Under the pieces are notes generated by a model that was not told the origin of the DNA, made no database searches, and saw nothing but the letters and a program-made list of their open reading frames with translations. Position numbers and translations under genes: made by a program. From Aliarcobacter sp. (GTDB lineage: Bacteria > Campylobacterota > Campylobacteria > Campylobacterales > Arcobacteraceae), in contig JAQVLW010000018.1 in assembly GCA_028703945.1 (NCBI GenBank), forward strand, positions 1 through 38,279: a stretch of DNA of 38,279 nt, in the 5' to 3' direction. This document shows, piece by piece, positions 27,925-38,270 of the stretch; positions within the stretch are counted from its first letter, which is position 1, and each line of letters starts with the position of its first letter.

Positions 27925-27958
27925 TCTAAAATGGGGAATTTCCTCATTTTAGATTTTT
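27925..27958 (+). terminator. Rho-independent terminator after the comEA-like gene
   Basis: TCTAAAATGGGG-AATT-TCCTCATTTTAGA (one G.T) followed by TTTTT. Confidence 0.8.
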
Positions 27959-28002
27959 ACTTCATTTATGCTAGAATCCTTAAAAATTAAATAAGGTTCT
28001 CT

Positions 28003-28431
28003 TTGAAATTCTCACCAAATGATATTTGTCCCTGTGGCTCTTTAAAAAAATATAAAAAGTGTTGTAAACCTTTTCACGATAAAATTACTTTCCCAAAAAC
28101 TGCACTTGAATTAATGAAATCAAGATTTTCTGCTTTTGCTGTTTTAATTGCGGATTATATAATTTTTACAACTCATGAGAATAATTCTGATTATATAAGT
28201 GATTTGAAATCATGGAATCAAGATATTATGAACTTTTCTAAAAATACAAGATTTGAAAGATTAGAAATTTTAGATTTTATTGAAGGGGAAGTTGAAAGTT
28301 TTGTGACATTTAAAGCTACTTTATTTCAAGATAATACTGATATTTCATTTATTGAAAAAAGTAGATTTTTAAAAGTAGAAGATAAATGGTTATATATTGA
28401 TGGACGATTTATAGATGAAGGAAAAAAATGA
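28003..28431 (+). CDS. YchJ family / SEC-C motif protein
   Basis: NDICPCGSLKKYKKCCKPFHDKITFPKTALELMKSRFSAFAV; TTG start. Confidence 0.87.
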   Translation: MKFSPNDICPCGSLKKYKKCCKPFHDKITFPKTALELMKSRFSAFAVLIADYIIFTTHENNSDYISDLKSWNQDIMNFSKNTRFERLEILDFIEGEVESFVTFKATLFQDNTDISFIEKSRFLKVEDKWLYIDGRFIDEGKK

Positions 28432-29168
28432 AAATACTATTTTCTCCAAGTGAAACAAAAATAGCAGGTGGAAAAGAGATTCCTTTTGATAAAAATAGTT
28501 TTATTTTTCCAGAACTATATGAGAAAAGAATGGAAATTGTAAAACAATATAATGATTTCATTTTAAATGCCTCAAAAGAAGAGTTAATAAAACTTTTTGG
28601 AACAAAAAAAGAAGATGTATTAGCGCAATATTCAAAAGATTTATTTAAAACACCTACAACAAAAGTAATTCAAAGATATGATGGAGTTGCCTTTGATTAT
28701 TTAGAATATTCAAAATTAGAATCAAATGAAAAAGCTTATATAGATGAAAATGTTTTGATTTTTTCAAACCTTTTTGGGGTTTTAAAAGCAGGGGATAATG
28801 GACTTCCTGATTATAAATTAAAACAAGGGGAGACTTTCTCTAATTTAAAAATTGAGAAATTTTATAATGATAATTTCTCAAAAGTTTTAGATGAATATTT
28901 AAAAGATGAAGATATTATTGATTTAAGAGCTGGATTTTATGAAAAGTTTTACAAAATAGAAAAACCATATACAACTATGAAATTTATAAAAGATGGAAAA
29001 GTTGTAAGCCATTGGGCAAAAGCTTATAGGGGAATTATTTTAAAACTATTGGCTCAAAATGATATTAAAACGATTGATGAATTGATAAATATGAAAGTAG
29101 AAAATTTAAGAATCGAAGAGATAAAAAAAGTAAAAATTAAAACAGAAATTGTATATTCAATTATTTAA
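28428..29168 (+). CDS. yaaA: Peroxide stress protein YaaA (UPF0246)
   Basis: MKILFSPSETK, YDGVAFDYLEY, FSNLFGVLKAGD, IIDLRAGFYEKFY; ATGA overlap with the upstream gene. Confidence 0.9.
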   Translation: MKILFSPSETKIAGGKEIPFDKNSFIFPELYEKRMEIVKQYNDFILNASKEELIKLFGTKKEDVLAQYSKDLFKTPTTKVIQRYDGVAFDYLEYSKLESNEKAYIDENVLIFSNLFGVLKAGDNGLPDYKLKQGETFSNLKIEKFYNDNFSKVLDEYLKDEDIIDLRAGFYEKFYKIEKPYTTMKFIKDGKVVSHWAKAYRGIILKLLAQNDIKTIDELINMKVENLRIEEIKKVKIKTEIVYSII

Positions 29169-29177
29169 AGGTTAAAG

Positions 29178-30146
29178 ATGATAAAAAAACCAGCAATAGC
29201 TTTTTTGCTCGATAAAAAAGGTGGAGCAATTGAGTTAAGTTATGAAGAATTAAATCATGTAGATAAAAATGGAAAAATATTATGGGTTCATTTTGATTAT
29301 TCAAGCCCTGAAGCAGTTGATTGGATTACAAATAAAAGTGAGATAGATTCTATCGCAATGGATGCACTTCTAACAGAAGAAACAAGACCTAGAACTACAC
29401 TTCTAAATGATTCAATACTAATTGCCCTAAGAGGTGTAAATTTAAATCCTAATTCAAAGCCTGAAGATATGGTTTCTATTAGATTATATATTTCTACTCA
29501 TTTAATAATTAGTACAAGAAAAAGAGATATTTTATCTGTTACAGAAATAATTGATATTCTAAAAAAAGGTATTGGACCAAAAAGTTCTTCAGAGTTTTTA
29601 ACGGAATTGATTTATAGAGTAACAGATAGAATGGAAGATGTTATAAATCAAATAGAAGATAGAACAAATGCTTTAGAAGAAAATTTGATTGATTCAACGG
29701 ATCTAAAATTTAGAAATGAGATATTATCAGTTAGAAGAGAAATTATTATATTAAGAAGATATTTATTTCCTCAAAAAGAGGCATTAAATAAGCTATATAA
29801 TGACAAAATTACTTGGATAAATGAATATGAAAGAATAGAAATAAGAGAGACAAATGACCAACTTATGAGGCATATTGAAGAGCTTGATACAATAAGAGAT
29901 AAAGTTTCGTTAATTCAAGAAGAATTAGCGAATTCATTAAGTGATCAAGTAAATAAAAAGATGTATATTTTATCTATTATTTCAGCAATATTTTTACCTC
30001 TTACATTTTTGACGGGACTTCTTGGAATAAATATAGGTGGAATTCCTGGTGCTCAAAATGATAATGCTTTTTACATCTTTTCAATAATTTTAGTTATGGT
30101 AACTAGTGTGCAATTTTATATTTTTAAAAAGAAAAAATGGCTTTAG
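29178..30146 (+). CDS. zntB: CorA/ZntB family metal transporter
   Basis: RGVNLNPNSKPEDMVSIRLYI, IEDRTNALEE, two C-terminal TMs with FLTGLLGINIGGIPGAQN. Confidence 0.85.
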   Translation: MIKKPAIAFLLDKKGGAIELSYEELNHVDKNGKILWVHFDYSSPEAVDWITNKSEIDSIAMDALLTEETRPRTTLLNDSILIALRGVNLNPNSKPEDMVSIRLYISTHLIISTRKRDILSVTEIIDILKKGIGPKSSSEFLTELIYRVTDRMEDVINQIEDRTNALEENLIDSTDLKFRNEILSVRREIIILRRYLFPQKEALNKLYNDKITWINEYERIEIRETNDQLMRHIEELDTIRDKVSLIQEELANSLSDQVNKKMYILSIISAIFLPLTFLTGLLGINIGGIPGAQNDNAFYIFSIILVMVTSVQFYIFKKKKWL

Positions 30147-31189
30147 TGATTTTTATTATATTTTATTGATGAGTATAAAGATAATAAAATAAAAGAAATT
30201 CCAATAAGTCCTGTCAAAACTTCAGGAATCTGAAGCTTTGTACTTAAAAGCATAATAAAAGCTAATATTCCAATTGCATAATGAGCGCCATGTTCTAAAA
30301 AAATATAAGTATCTAGAGTTCCTTTTTCTACTAAATATATGGTTAGTGATCGAACAAACATAGCTCCAATTCCCAGACCAATCATAATGGTAACAATATT
30401 CTTAGTAATTGCAAAAGAGCCAATAACTCCATCAAATGAAAAAGAAGCATCTAAAACTTCTAAATATAAAAATCCTATAACACTTCCTTTTTTTATAAGA
30501 TTTTGAAGATTATTACTTCCTTTTTCTAATATTAAACAAATAAAATGAATAACTAAATAAACACTAATCCCCCAAATTCCAGCAATAAAAAAATCATATT
30601 TTTTTGAATCTTCAATAAAATAAAGAAAAAAGATTAATAAAATAAATGTTATAAGATATGGAATAATTTTGTTTTCCCCAAAACTTGATAATTTTTGTTC
30701 AAATTTTTTAGCCCAGAAAATCTTTCTTTTATTATCAAATAAGAAATTTAGAAATACCAAAAATAAAAACATACTTCCAAAAGAACAGACTTCAGAATGA
30801 TGTGAAATCAACTCTTTTGCATAAGTTTCTGGTTCATTTATGGCTAAATTAAATACTTCAATTAAACTAATACTTGTTGTGATCGAAACAATCAAAAGAG
30901 GGAAAAGTAGTCTCATTCCAAAAACTGCAATAAAAATCCCAACAGTTAGAAATGTTTTTTTCCAAAAATTATTCCAATTTTTTATTATTGAAGCATTTAC
31001 AATTGCATTATCAAAAGATAAGGAAATTTCCATAAGAATTAAAATTATAGTTAACCATAAAACATTTAAACTATTTGTTAATCCACCTTTTAGAAAAGCC
31101 AAATAACTTACCAAAATTAAAGAAAATAAAGTAAGAAAAAAGGATAATCTAAAATATTTCAATTTAAATTTTTCTTCTAAAATGTACAT
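30143..31189 (-). CDS. DUF475 integral membrane protein (TerC-superfamily-like)
   Basis: LWLTIILILMEISLSFDNAIVNASIIKNWN...LEVLDASFSFDGVIGSFAIT. Start ambiguous (31213 or 31189). Confidence 0.87.
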   Translation of the reverse strand: MYILEEKFKLKYFRLSFFLTLFSLILVSYLAFLKGGLTNSLNVLWLTIILILMEISLSFDNAIVNASIIKNWNNFWKKTFLTVGIFIAVFGMRLLFPLLIVSITTSISLIEVFNLAINEPETYAKELISHHSEVCSFGSMFLFLVFLNFLFDNKRKIFWAKKFEQKLSSFGENKIIPYLITFILLIFFLYFIEDSKKYDFFIAGIWGISVYLVIHFICLILEKGSNNLQNLIKKGSVIGFLYLEVLDASFSFDGVIGSFAITKNIVTIMIGLGIGAMFVRSLTIYLVEKGTLDTYIFLEHGAHYAIGILAFIMLLSTKLQIPEVLTGLIGISFILLSLYSSIKYNKNH

Positions 31190-32969
31190 CCATTTGAGGA
31201 AAAGGCATTTCAATACTATTTTCTTGTAAAGTGTTATAAATAAATATTAAAAAATCAGACATAGAAGAAGAACCTATTCCATCTTCATTTGGATTTTCAC
31301 TTATCCAAACGAGTAATTCAAAATCTATTGAACTAGCACCCATTAAAGTCATTCTTACTTTTGGTGATTTTTCCAAATTTGTTTTTATATAAATTAAATT
31401 ACTTTTTTCCAATGAATCTAAAATTATTTTAATTACATTTTCAATATTAGAACCATAAGCAATCCCAAAAGGAACATGAAGTCTTCTTACATCATCTGAA
31501 AATGTAAGATTTATTACATTTCCTTGAATTAAAGTTGCATTTGGGATTATAATATCAATATTATCAAAAGTTGTAATTACACTACTTCTCATATTAATTT
31601 GATCTACTTTTCCTCTTAAACCTGTACCGATTTCTATTATATTTCCAACTTGAATTGATTTTTCAAAAATTAGAATTATTCCTGAAATGAAATTTGATAC
31701 AATATTTTGTAAACCAAAACCGATACCAACTGATAAAGCTCCAACTAAAATTGTAAGAGAAGATAAATCAATACCTACAGATTTTAAACCAAATACAAAA
31801 GTCATAGCAACTAAAAAGTAATATCCAAGATTTGCTAACATTGTTCTTGTGGCAATAGAAGTACTTCTTAGATAATGTGTTTTAGCATTAGTGATTCTTT
31901 TTTTATAAAAAGTTGCAATTGAAAAACCAAAAATGAAAATCAGAAAGAATTTTGCAATAGCCAAAATAGATATTCCCTCTCCAATTGGAATAATAGGATT
32001 ATTTATTTCAGTCCAGCCAAATTTTATAATATCAATAAAACTTTGTTTTGTATCTGCAAAAGTAGTTTTTGTAACACCCAATCTTTCCCTTGATAAATAT
32101 TTAAAAAGTTCAGTTAGTGATTCATAATTGGTCGGATTATCTGATATAAATATTTGTAATTCATTATATAAGTTAAAATAAGTAGATTTTTTTTCTTTTA
32201 ATAATGGTAATAATTCTTCAATTTTTAAGTAAACAATTTGATTTATTAACTTTGATTTATCAATTTTTAATTGTTCTATTTGTAAATCAAGTGCTTTAAT
32301 TTTTCCATCGTTTTCAGTTATTTTTGCTTTATCATAAGAAAGTGATAATTTTTTCTCATCTTTTGTTAGGTCATTAAAACTTTCAAAAGATGTATCAATT
32401 CTATTTTTTAGATTTGCGTTAATATTAAACTCAACATTTTCTAAACTATCTAGTAATATCTTTTTAAAATTTGTAAGATATTTTGTATATTCATCAAGAG
32501 TAGATTTATTTTGGATATTTTTTAGTTTGTAATAAGCGTATAATAATTGCGAATTAATGGCAATTATTTCTTCTTTGGTAGTCAGTTTATCTATTTGTTC
32601 TTCTAGAAGATTTATTTTATTATTGTTATCATTGAATTCATTTTTTACTGAATTAAAGTTATCAACACTTTTTATATACTCTTTTACTTGTTGAATATAT
32701 GTTTCAACTGAACTTATTTCTTCAATATTTTGAAAAACAAAAGTATTTTCTTCTTTTATTATTGATTGAAGTTTTTTTAGTAATAAAAGTTGATATTCAA
32801 CTTGTTCTTTATCTTCAGGAGATAAAGAATTTTTAATAGAAGTGATTTTTTTTGTTTGATCTGAATAAACCTTTTCTAAACCTTCTTTTGTACTATCGTA
32901 CCAACTTTTATCAATGCTTAATGCAAATGATGTAGATATTAAAAATATAAATAAGAATATAATTCTCAT
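31164..32969 (-). CDS. Mechanosensitive ion channel MscS/MscK family with long periplasmic coiled-coil N-terminus
   Basis: 601 aa; VGALSVGIGFGLQNIVSNFISGIILIFEKSIQVGNIIEIGTGLRGKVDQINMRSSVITTFDNIDIIIPNATL. Confidence 0.93.
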   Translation of the reverse strand: MRIIFLFIFLISTSFALSIDKSWYDSTKEGLEKVYSDQTKKITSIKNSLSPEDKEQVEYQLLLLKKLQSIIKEENTFVFQNIEEISSVETYIQQVKEYIKSVDNFNSVKNEFNDNNNKINLLEEQIDKLTTKEEIIAINSQLLYAYYKLKNIQNKSTLDEYTKYLTNFKKILLDSLENVEFNINANLKNRIDTSFESFNDLTKDEKKLSLSYDKAKITENDGKIKALDLQIEQLKIDKSKLINQIVYLKIEELLPLLKEKKSTYFNLYNELQIFISDNPTNYESLTELFKYLSRERLGVTKTTFADTKQSFIDIIKFGWTEINNPIIPIGEGISILAIAKFFLIFIFGFSIATFYKKRITNAKTHYLRSTSIATRTMLANLGYYFLVAMTFVFGLKSVGIDLSSLTILVGALSVGIGFGLQNIVSNFISGIILIFEKSIQVGNIIEIGTGLRGKVDQINMRSSVITTFDNIDIIIPNATLIQGNVINLTFSDDVRRLHVPFGIAYGSNIENVIKIILDSLEKSNLIYIKTNLEKSPKVRMTLMGASSIDFELLVWISENPNEDGIGSSSMSDFLIFIYNTLQENSIEMPFPQMDVHFRRKI

Positions 32970-32988
32970 GTTCTCTCTTTTTATTAAA

Positions 32989-34071
32989 TTAAATTTTTGT
33001 TTTTACAAAATAGAGTGCAATTAAAGATAATAGTGAAAATAAAGCACTAAAGATAAATAAAAACTCTCCATAAACAGCACCTGCAACAATAGCTCCTACA
33101 AATCCACCAAGACCATAAGCAACTCCATACATAAACTGTTGCGCTAATTTTTTATTTTCATATAAACTATATAAATAAATAATTACAGAACTATGATAAA
33201 GCCCAAATGAGAAAGCATGAATTGATTGCGTAAGAAATGTCACACCCAATGAATCAGGATATAAATATAATAATATCCATCTTAAAGTTGTAATTGTAAC
33301 ACAGAATTTTATGATTGTTAATAGATTGTTTTTTAAAAGTGGAGCTTGAAAATATAACATTAAGATTTCACAAATAACCCCAAAAGACCAAAGATATGAA
33401 GTCATTTCTAAACTCATTCCATGTTGAGTTTCATATATTGTAAAAAAATTATAAAAAGCACCAAAACTTATTTGCATAAAAAATAGACTCATCCAAAAAG
33501 GCCAATATTTTAAAAAAGAGAAAGGTTCACTATTTTTCTCAATTTTGTGTTCAATATCATATTTTAGTAAAGAAATAGCAAAAATTACAGTTAAAATATT
33601 TAAAACTAAATAATAATGAATTGCAATATAAGGTTGAGTTAAAAACCTTGCTAAAACTAAAGAGATTATCATAAAACCAATAGAGCCAAAAAGTCTAGAT
33701 TTCCCATATTTTTCTTTTCCAAGAGTTGAAATGGCGGTAACTTCTAAATATGGTAAAATCAAAGATAAACAAACTCCTAAAAGAGCATTGTTAAACATAA
33801 ATAAATAAAAATTTTCAATAGTTAAATAAAAACATGCAGATGAAATAATAGATAAATAAAGAGCAGTTTTAAACATTTTTTGATTTAATTCGATATGTTT
33901 TAAAAACATAAAAGGAGTTAAGAATCTCATTAAAGGTGCAAGTGCTAAAACAATACCAATATCAAAAGTACTATATCCAATATCCTGAAGTACCTTTGGT
34001 AAAAATATTACATAAACCCCAACAGCTGCAAAATAAAAAAAATAAAATGCAGATAAGTTAAAAAATAACAT
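32989..34071 (-). CDS. MFS transporter (HcaT/LacY-like)
   Basis: 360 aa, 10-12 TMs; FFYFAAVGVYVIFLPKVLQDIGYSTFDIGIVLALAPLMRFLTPF. Confidence 0.85.
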   Translation of the reverse strand: MLFFNLSAFYFFYFAAVGVYVIFLPKVLQDIGYSTFDIGIVLALAPLMRFLTPFMFLKHIELNQKMFKTALYLSIISSACFYLTIENFYLFMFNNALLGVCLSLILPYLEVTAISTLGKEKYGKSRLFGSIGFMIISLVLARFLTQPYIAIHYYLVLNILTVIFAISLLKYDIEHKIEKNSEPFSFLKYWPFWMSLFFMQISFGAFYNFFTIYETQHGMSLEMTSYLWSFGVICEILMLYFQAPLLKNNLLTIIKFCVTITTLRWILLYLYPDSLGVTFLTQSIHAFSFGLYHSSVIIYLYSLYENKKLAQQFMYGVAYGLGGFVGAIVAGAVYGEFLFIFSALFSLLSLIALYFVKTKI

Positions 34072-34550
34072 TATTTATCGTTGATAATAATAGTGTTTGA
34101 AAGAATATCCTGAAATGTTTTTTTATCTTTATTAAAAAATGGAGTAAAAAGTAAAAAGATTGATACAACAGCAAATAGTGTTGTTATATATCTAACAAGA
34201 ACTTGAAGAACAGAAACTCTTTGTTTTGTCAAGTTATCAACAAGTTTTATATCATAAGCCTTAAGTCCTGGAGTTTGACCATTTTTTAACCAGAGAATAA
34301 GAATTATTATTGAATGAACAAAAAATATAATTCCCCAGCCCATTGCTCTATTTTGAGAAAATTCTTCACCACTTCCCATAATTAAATATATAACTATATA
34401 AAGGATAGGAGTAGTGATTAAAAAAGTATCTAATAAAAAAGCTTTTAGTCTTGATGGAAGAGATGCCAAATCACTTTTAGGTGATTTTATTTTAGAGTTA
34501 GATTTTTCTTCTAAACCTCTATTTTGTTTTACATCTCTCCATTTTGCCAT
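34071..34550 (-). CDS. RDD family membrane protein
   Basis: PSRLKAFLLDTFLITTPILYIVIYLIMG...LWLKNGQTPGLKAYDIKLVD. Confidence 0.9.
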   Translation of the reverse strand: MAKWRDVKQNRGLEEKSNSKIKSPKSDLASLPSRLKAFLLDTFLITTPILYIVIYLIMGSGEEFSQNRAMGWGIIFFVHSIIILILWLKNGQTPGLKAYDIKLVDNLTKQRVSVLQVLVRYITTLFAVVSIFLLFTPFFNKDKKTFQDILSNTIIINDK

Positions 34551-35158
34551 TAGTTTCCTCTGCTACCTGGTTTATAGGCAATAGAACCTTCTTTACACAT
34601 AGGGCAATTATCAGGAGCATACATTTCAAATGCAAAATCTTCAAGTGCAAAAAGTGGTTTATCAAGTGGTAATTTACAGCTATCTTTAGGTTCTATTATA
34701 CTTCCAACTCTAGAACAAAATCCTCTGTTTGCAAGAGCAGCATAAGCAACAATATTTCCACCAGCATTTTCAATTTGCTTTGCAGCTTCAAGTGCACTTC
34801 CACCAGTTGTGATAATATCTTCACAAATAATGTAGTTTTCACCTTCTTTAACTTCAAAACCTCTTCTAATAACCATTTCACCTTCAGCTCGTTCTGCAAA
34901 AATAAATCTTACATCAAGTGCAGTTGCAAGTGCAAACCCAGCTATTAATCCACCAAGTGCAGGTGAACAAACAGCATCAACTTTTATCCCAGAGTTTTTA
35001 ATTTGAATAGCAAGTGCTTCTGCTAAAATTTTTGCAGTTTTTGGGTCTTCTAAAACTTTTGCAGATTGCAAATAAAATTGTGAATGATTTCCACTACTTA
35101 ATTTGAAGTGACCTTCTAATAATGCTTGAGCATCTTTATATATTTGTTCTACATTCAT
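34550..35158 (-). CDS. pyrE: Orotate phosphoribosyltransferase
   Basis: 202 aa; [23 protein letters not shown], PRTase motif [19 protein letters not shown]. Confidence 0.95.
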   Translation of the reverse strand: MNVEQIYKDAQALLEGHFKLSSGNHSQFYLQSAKVLEDPKTAKILAEALAIQIKNSGIKVDAVCSPALGGLIAGFALATALDVRFIFAERAEGEMVIRRGFEVKEGENYIICEDIITTGGSALEAAKQIENAGGNIVAYAALANRGFCSRVGSIIEPKDSCKLPLDKPLFALEDFAFEMYAPDNCPMCKEGSIAYKPGSRGN

Positions 35159-35160
35159 AA

Positions 35161-35718
35161 TTAAATCGTTCTTATTTCTTTTTCTTTTGCTTTTAAAGTC
35201 TCATCAGCTTTAACAACATAAGAATCAGTTATCTTTTGGATTTCATCTTGAGCTTTTTTATTTTCATCTTCAGTGATTAATTTATCTTTTAGAAGATTTT
35301 TTGCTTTAGTATTAGCATTTTGTCTAATATTTCTAATTGCAACTTTTGCATTATCAGTCATAACTTTTGCTTGTTTAACAGTATTTTCTCTTTGATCAGT
35401 AGTCATTGGAGGGAAAAATAGTTTGATTACAACACCATCATTATTGGGATTAACACCAATATTTGCAGCTTGAAGAGCTTTGTCAATTACACCTAAAAGG
35501 TTTTTTTCCCAAGGGTTAATAACAATAGTTGTAGCATCTGGTGATAAAACTGAACCAACTTGACTTAAGTCAGTTGGTGTTCCATAATAATCAATTCTAA
35601 TACCATCTAAGATATTAGGATTTACTTTTCCAGTTCTTAAAGATTTATAATCTTTTCTTAAAGCCTCGATAGATTTTTCCATATGTTCTTTTGTTTGAGC
35701 ATATATTTCTTCTAACAT
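35161..35718 (-). CDS. frr: Ribosome recycling factor
   Basis: 185 aa; [42 protein letters not shown]. Confidence 0.97.
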   Translation of the reverse strand: MLEEIYAQTKEHMEKSIEALRKDYKSLRTGKVNPNILDGIRIDYYGTPTDLSQVGSVLSPDATTIVINPWEKNLLGVIDKALQAANIGVNPNNDGVVIKLFFPPMTTDQRENTVKQAKVMTDNAKVAIRNIRQNANTKAKNLLKDKLITEDENKKAQDEIQKITDSYVVKADETLKAKEKEIRTI

Positions 35719-35747
35719 TTATTCTCCTTTATAGTGATTAGTAATTT

Positions 35748-36101
35748 TTATTTACTTTCAGATGTTGTTGGAACAGGAGCTGCCATAGGAGCTGCTGGTG
35801 CTTGTGATTCTGTTTGTGTAACAGGTGCTGGGATTAAAGAGTCTGTTTTTATTGAATCAACAGCACTTTTATTTCTTTGTTGATTATATAAATAACCTAA
35901 AGCAACAGTGTTTATAACAAAAACTAAACCTAGTGCCATAGTTGCTTTTGTTAAGAAGTTTGCAGGACCTTTTGCCCCAAATAATGAGTCATTACTCCCG
36001 CTATAAGCTCCAAGACCGATGCTTGAACTTTTTTGAAGTAAAACAATTATTGTTAATAATATGGCTAAAACGAACTGAACGATTAAAAGTGTAGATGTCA
36101 T
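35748..36101 (-). CDS. secG: Preprotein translocase subunit SecG
   Basis: 117 aa; LLTIIVLLQKSSSIGLGAYSGSNDSLFGAKGPANFLTKATMALGLVF. Confidence 0.95.
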   Translation of the reverse strand: MTSTLLIVQFVLAILLTIIVLLQKSSSIGLGAYSGSNDSLFGAKGPANFLTKATMALGLVFVINTVALGYLYNQQRNKSAVDSIKTDSLIPAPVTQTESQAPAAPMAAPVPTTSESK

Positions 36102-36207
36102 TATCTATTTCCTTTTTTAAAAATGGTAGTTATTTTATCTAAAACTTATTAAGAATAAGTTAAAATGGATATTAAAGCACTTTCAAGAAATTTTATAAAG
36201 AGTAAAT

Positions 36208-36903
36208 TTGTCAGTTAAGAATCAATTTTCAAAATATGCAAAAGAGTATAAAAATCACAATATTATTCAACAAATTGTTGCAAAGTCTCTTATAAGAGAA
36301 TTAATAATCCAACCAAAACGAATTTTGGAGTTGGGTTGTGGTTCAGGACAGATTTTTAATCATATCAATTGGGAAATAGATTTTTATAAAGCAATAGATT
36401 TTTCAGCTTCAATGTGTGAATTACATCCTAAAGCTAAAAATATAGAAGTAAAATGTTTTGATTTTGATACACAAGAATTTTTAGATGAAATAAAAAATGA
36501 TAGCTATGACATTGTTTTGTCATCATCTGCATTACAATGGTCAAAAGATTTATCAAGAATTGTAAAGACTTTATCATATATTACAAATGAAATAAATGCA
36601 GTTTTATTTACTTCAAATACTTTCAAAACAATACAAGAAATTACAAATACAAAATCACCAATATTAGATGAAAATTCTATAAAAGAAGCATTTTCGAAAT
36701 ATTTTAAATGCGAATTTGAAACAATAATGTACAAATTAGAATTTGATAACAAAAAAGATTTATTTGATTATATAAAAAGATCAGGAGTAAGTGGGGGAAA
36801 TTCATCTTTAGATTTTAAAGATGCTAAAAAATTATATAAAGAATATAATCTAAATTATTTAGAATTTGAAGTGATTTTTGTTAAAACAATTTCTAAATTA
36901 TAA
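36208..36903 (+). CDS. SAM-dependent methyltransferase, BioC-like
   Basis: QFSKYAKEYKNHNIIQQ, ILELGCGSGQIFNHI, DIVLSSSALQWSKDLSR, YIKRSGVSGG; TTG start. Confidence 0.75.
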   Translation: MSVKNQFSKYAKEYKNHNIIQQIVAKSLIRELIIQPKRILELGCGSGQIFNHINWEIDFYKAIDFSASMCELHPKAKNIEVKCFDFDTQEFLDEIKNDSYDIVLSSSALQWSKDLSRIVKTLSYITNEINAVLFTSNTFKTIQEITNTKSPILDENSIKEAFSKYFKCEFETIMYKLEFDNKKDLFDYIKRSGVSGGNSSLDFKDAKKLYKEYNLNYLEFEVIFVKTISKL

Positions 36904-37259
36904 AGTTCGTATCTGATATATTTAAAGTTCTCACTAGATTCTATTGAGATTAATTTACAAAATTCTTCAAGAACTCTTGAACTCTCTTGCGCTCTCTTAA
37001 AATTTGCTATTAATATAGAGTATAAATCAGAACGATTTTGTTCACTTTTTATAGAAGTTCTCAAAACATCATTTTTAACATCTCTTGTCTCAAGTAATTC
37101 AATATAGTTTTCTAATCTTGATAGGTGTCTAAGTTCTTTTAGTTTAATTGCAGTTTGTTTGTCATTGTAAATATATCTAAACACATCTTCAACAACTCGA
37201 ATTCCTTCTCGTAGTCTATTTAGATTTGCATCAATAAGTCTTAAATAGTTTTCTTCCAT
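36855..37259 (-). CDS. ThiD2-like domain protein (often annotated thiamine-phosphate pyrophosphorylase)
   Basis: 134 aa; YLRLIDANLNRLREGIRVVEDVFRYIYNDKQTAIKLKELRHLSRLENYI. Confidence 0.75.
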   Translation of the reverse strand: MEENYLRLIDANLNRLREGIRVVEDVFRYIYNDKQTAIKLKELRHLSRLENYIELLETRDVKNDVLRTSIKSEQNRSDLYSILIANFKRAQESSRVLEEFCKLISIESSENFKYIRYELYNLEIVLTKITSNSK

Positions 37260-37271
37260 AAACGTAGTAGT

Positions 37272-37300
37272 TTAAAACTAACTCTTTCGAGTTAGTTTTA
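37272..37300 (-). terminator. Rho-independent terminator-like hairpin after the Bax-inhibitor family gene
   Basis: AAAACTAACTC-TTTC-GAGTTAGTTTT, 11-bp perfect stem; short T run on the minus strand. Confidence 0.7.
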
Positions 37301-37999
37301 TTCTTTATCTCCACTATTCATAATTCCCAAAATTTGTAATAAAGATATAAACAAATTAAGGAAATCTAGGTATAAAGCAAGAGCTGCTTCAATTGGAGAA
37401 TCATATTCTCCTTTTATTATATTTTGTGTGTCATATAAAATGAACGCAGAGAATATTAAAGCACCAACACTTGCAATTGCTAATTGCATCATTGAAGATT
37501 GAATAAAGATATTTGAAATACCAGCAACAATCATAATGATTAAAGCAATAAATAAAAATTTACCCATAGAAGAGAAATCTCTTTTAGTAGTCATTGCAAA
37601 CATTGATATTCCACCAAATGCAACTGATGTCATTAAAAATGCTTGACCAACAATTGCTGCACCATCAGGCATTGCAAAAATTGATGTTAATAACGGAGCA
37701 ATTGTTAAACCAGTAATAAATGTGAATACAAATAAAACTGCTAAGTTTACACCAGGAGTGTGTTTAACTTTTGGAATAACAAAAAAGATTAACGCTAATT
37801 CTATTCCAAATAAAACCCATTTCATTGGTCCCATTAATATTGAAACAATTCCTAATCCTATATAAGCTCCAGCAGTTGCTGCTAATAAAGAACCAGCAAA
37901 TAGTTGATATGTAGCTTTTAAAAAGCTCATCATCTGAACTTGTGATGACTCTTGTGTATATTGACTAGATTGATTTGATAAATAATCTCTATTGTACAT
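37298..37999 (-). CDS. Bax inhibitor-1/YccA family membrane protein
   Basis: 233 aa, 7 TMs; LFVFTFITGLTIAPLL, AFILYDTQNIIKGEYDSPIEAALALYLDFLNLFISLLQILG. Confidence 0.95.
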   Translation of the reverse strand: MYNRDYLSNQSSQYTQESSQVQMMSFLKATYQLFAGSLLAATAGAYIGLGIVSILMGPMKWVLFGIELALIFFVIPKVKHTPGVNLAVLFVFTFITGLTIAPLLTSIFAMPDGAAIVGQAFLMTSVAFGGISMFAMTTKRDFSSMGKFLFIALIIMIVAGISNIFIQSSMMQLAIASVGALIFSAFILYDTQNIIKGEYDSPIEAALALYLDFLNLFISLLQILGIMNSGDKE

Positions 38000-38241
38000 A
38001 TACTTTTCCTTTTAAAATTTAATTTCGTAATTCAGATGAAGTACTTTACATTATAGTATCTTTATGATTAAGACATGAAGATATAAACATTATAGTATAG
38101 TATAAAAGTAAATAAAAGATTAATATGATGGATAAAAATTATCAATTATAGTAAATTAAGCAAAAAACACAATAGAAGTATAGTAAAGTAGTGAGAAAGC
38201 AGCAAATCCAAAAATTTAAGCTAAATTTAAGCGGTAAGCTA

Positions 38242-38270
38242 TTGACAAAGGGACAGAAACCTATTATAAT
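38242..38270 (+). promoter_or_regulatory. Perfect-consensus sigma70-type promoter with GC-rich discriminator at the window edge
   Basis: TTGACA - 17 nt - TATAAT, followed by TCCCGTCCA; downstream gene lies outside the window. Confidence 0.8.

Noticed and set aside
38048-38098. Direct repeat ACATTATAGTAT (38048-38059 and 38087-38098), plus ATTATAGTA near 38145
   Set aside because: AT-rich and read on the minus strand as TACTATAAT-type -10 elements; probably promoter sequence for the Bax-inhibitor gene or chance rather than a repeat system.
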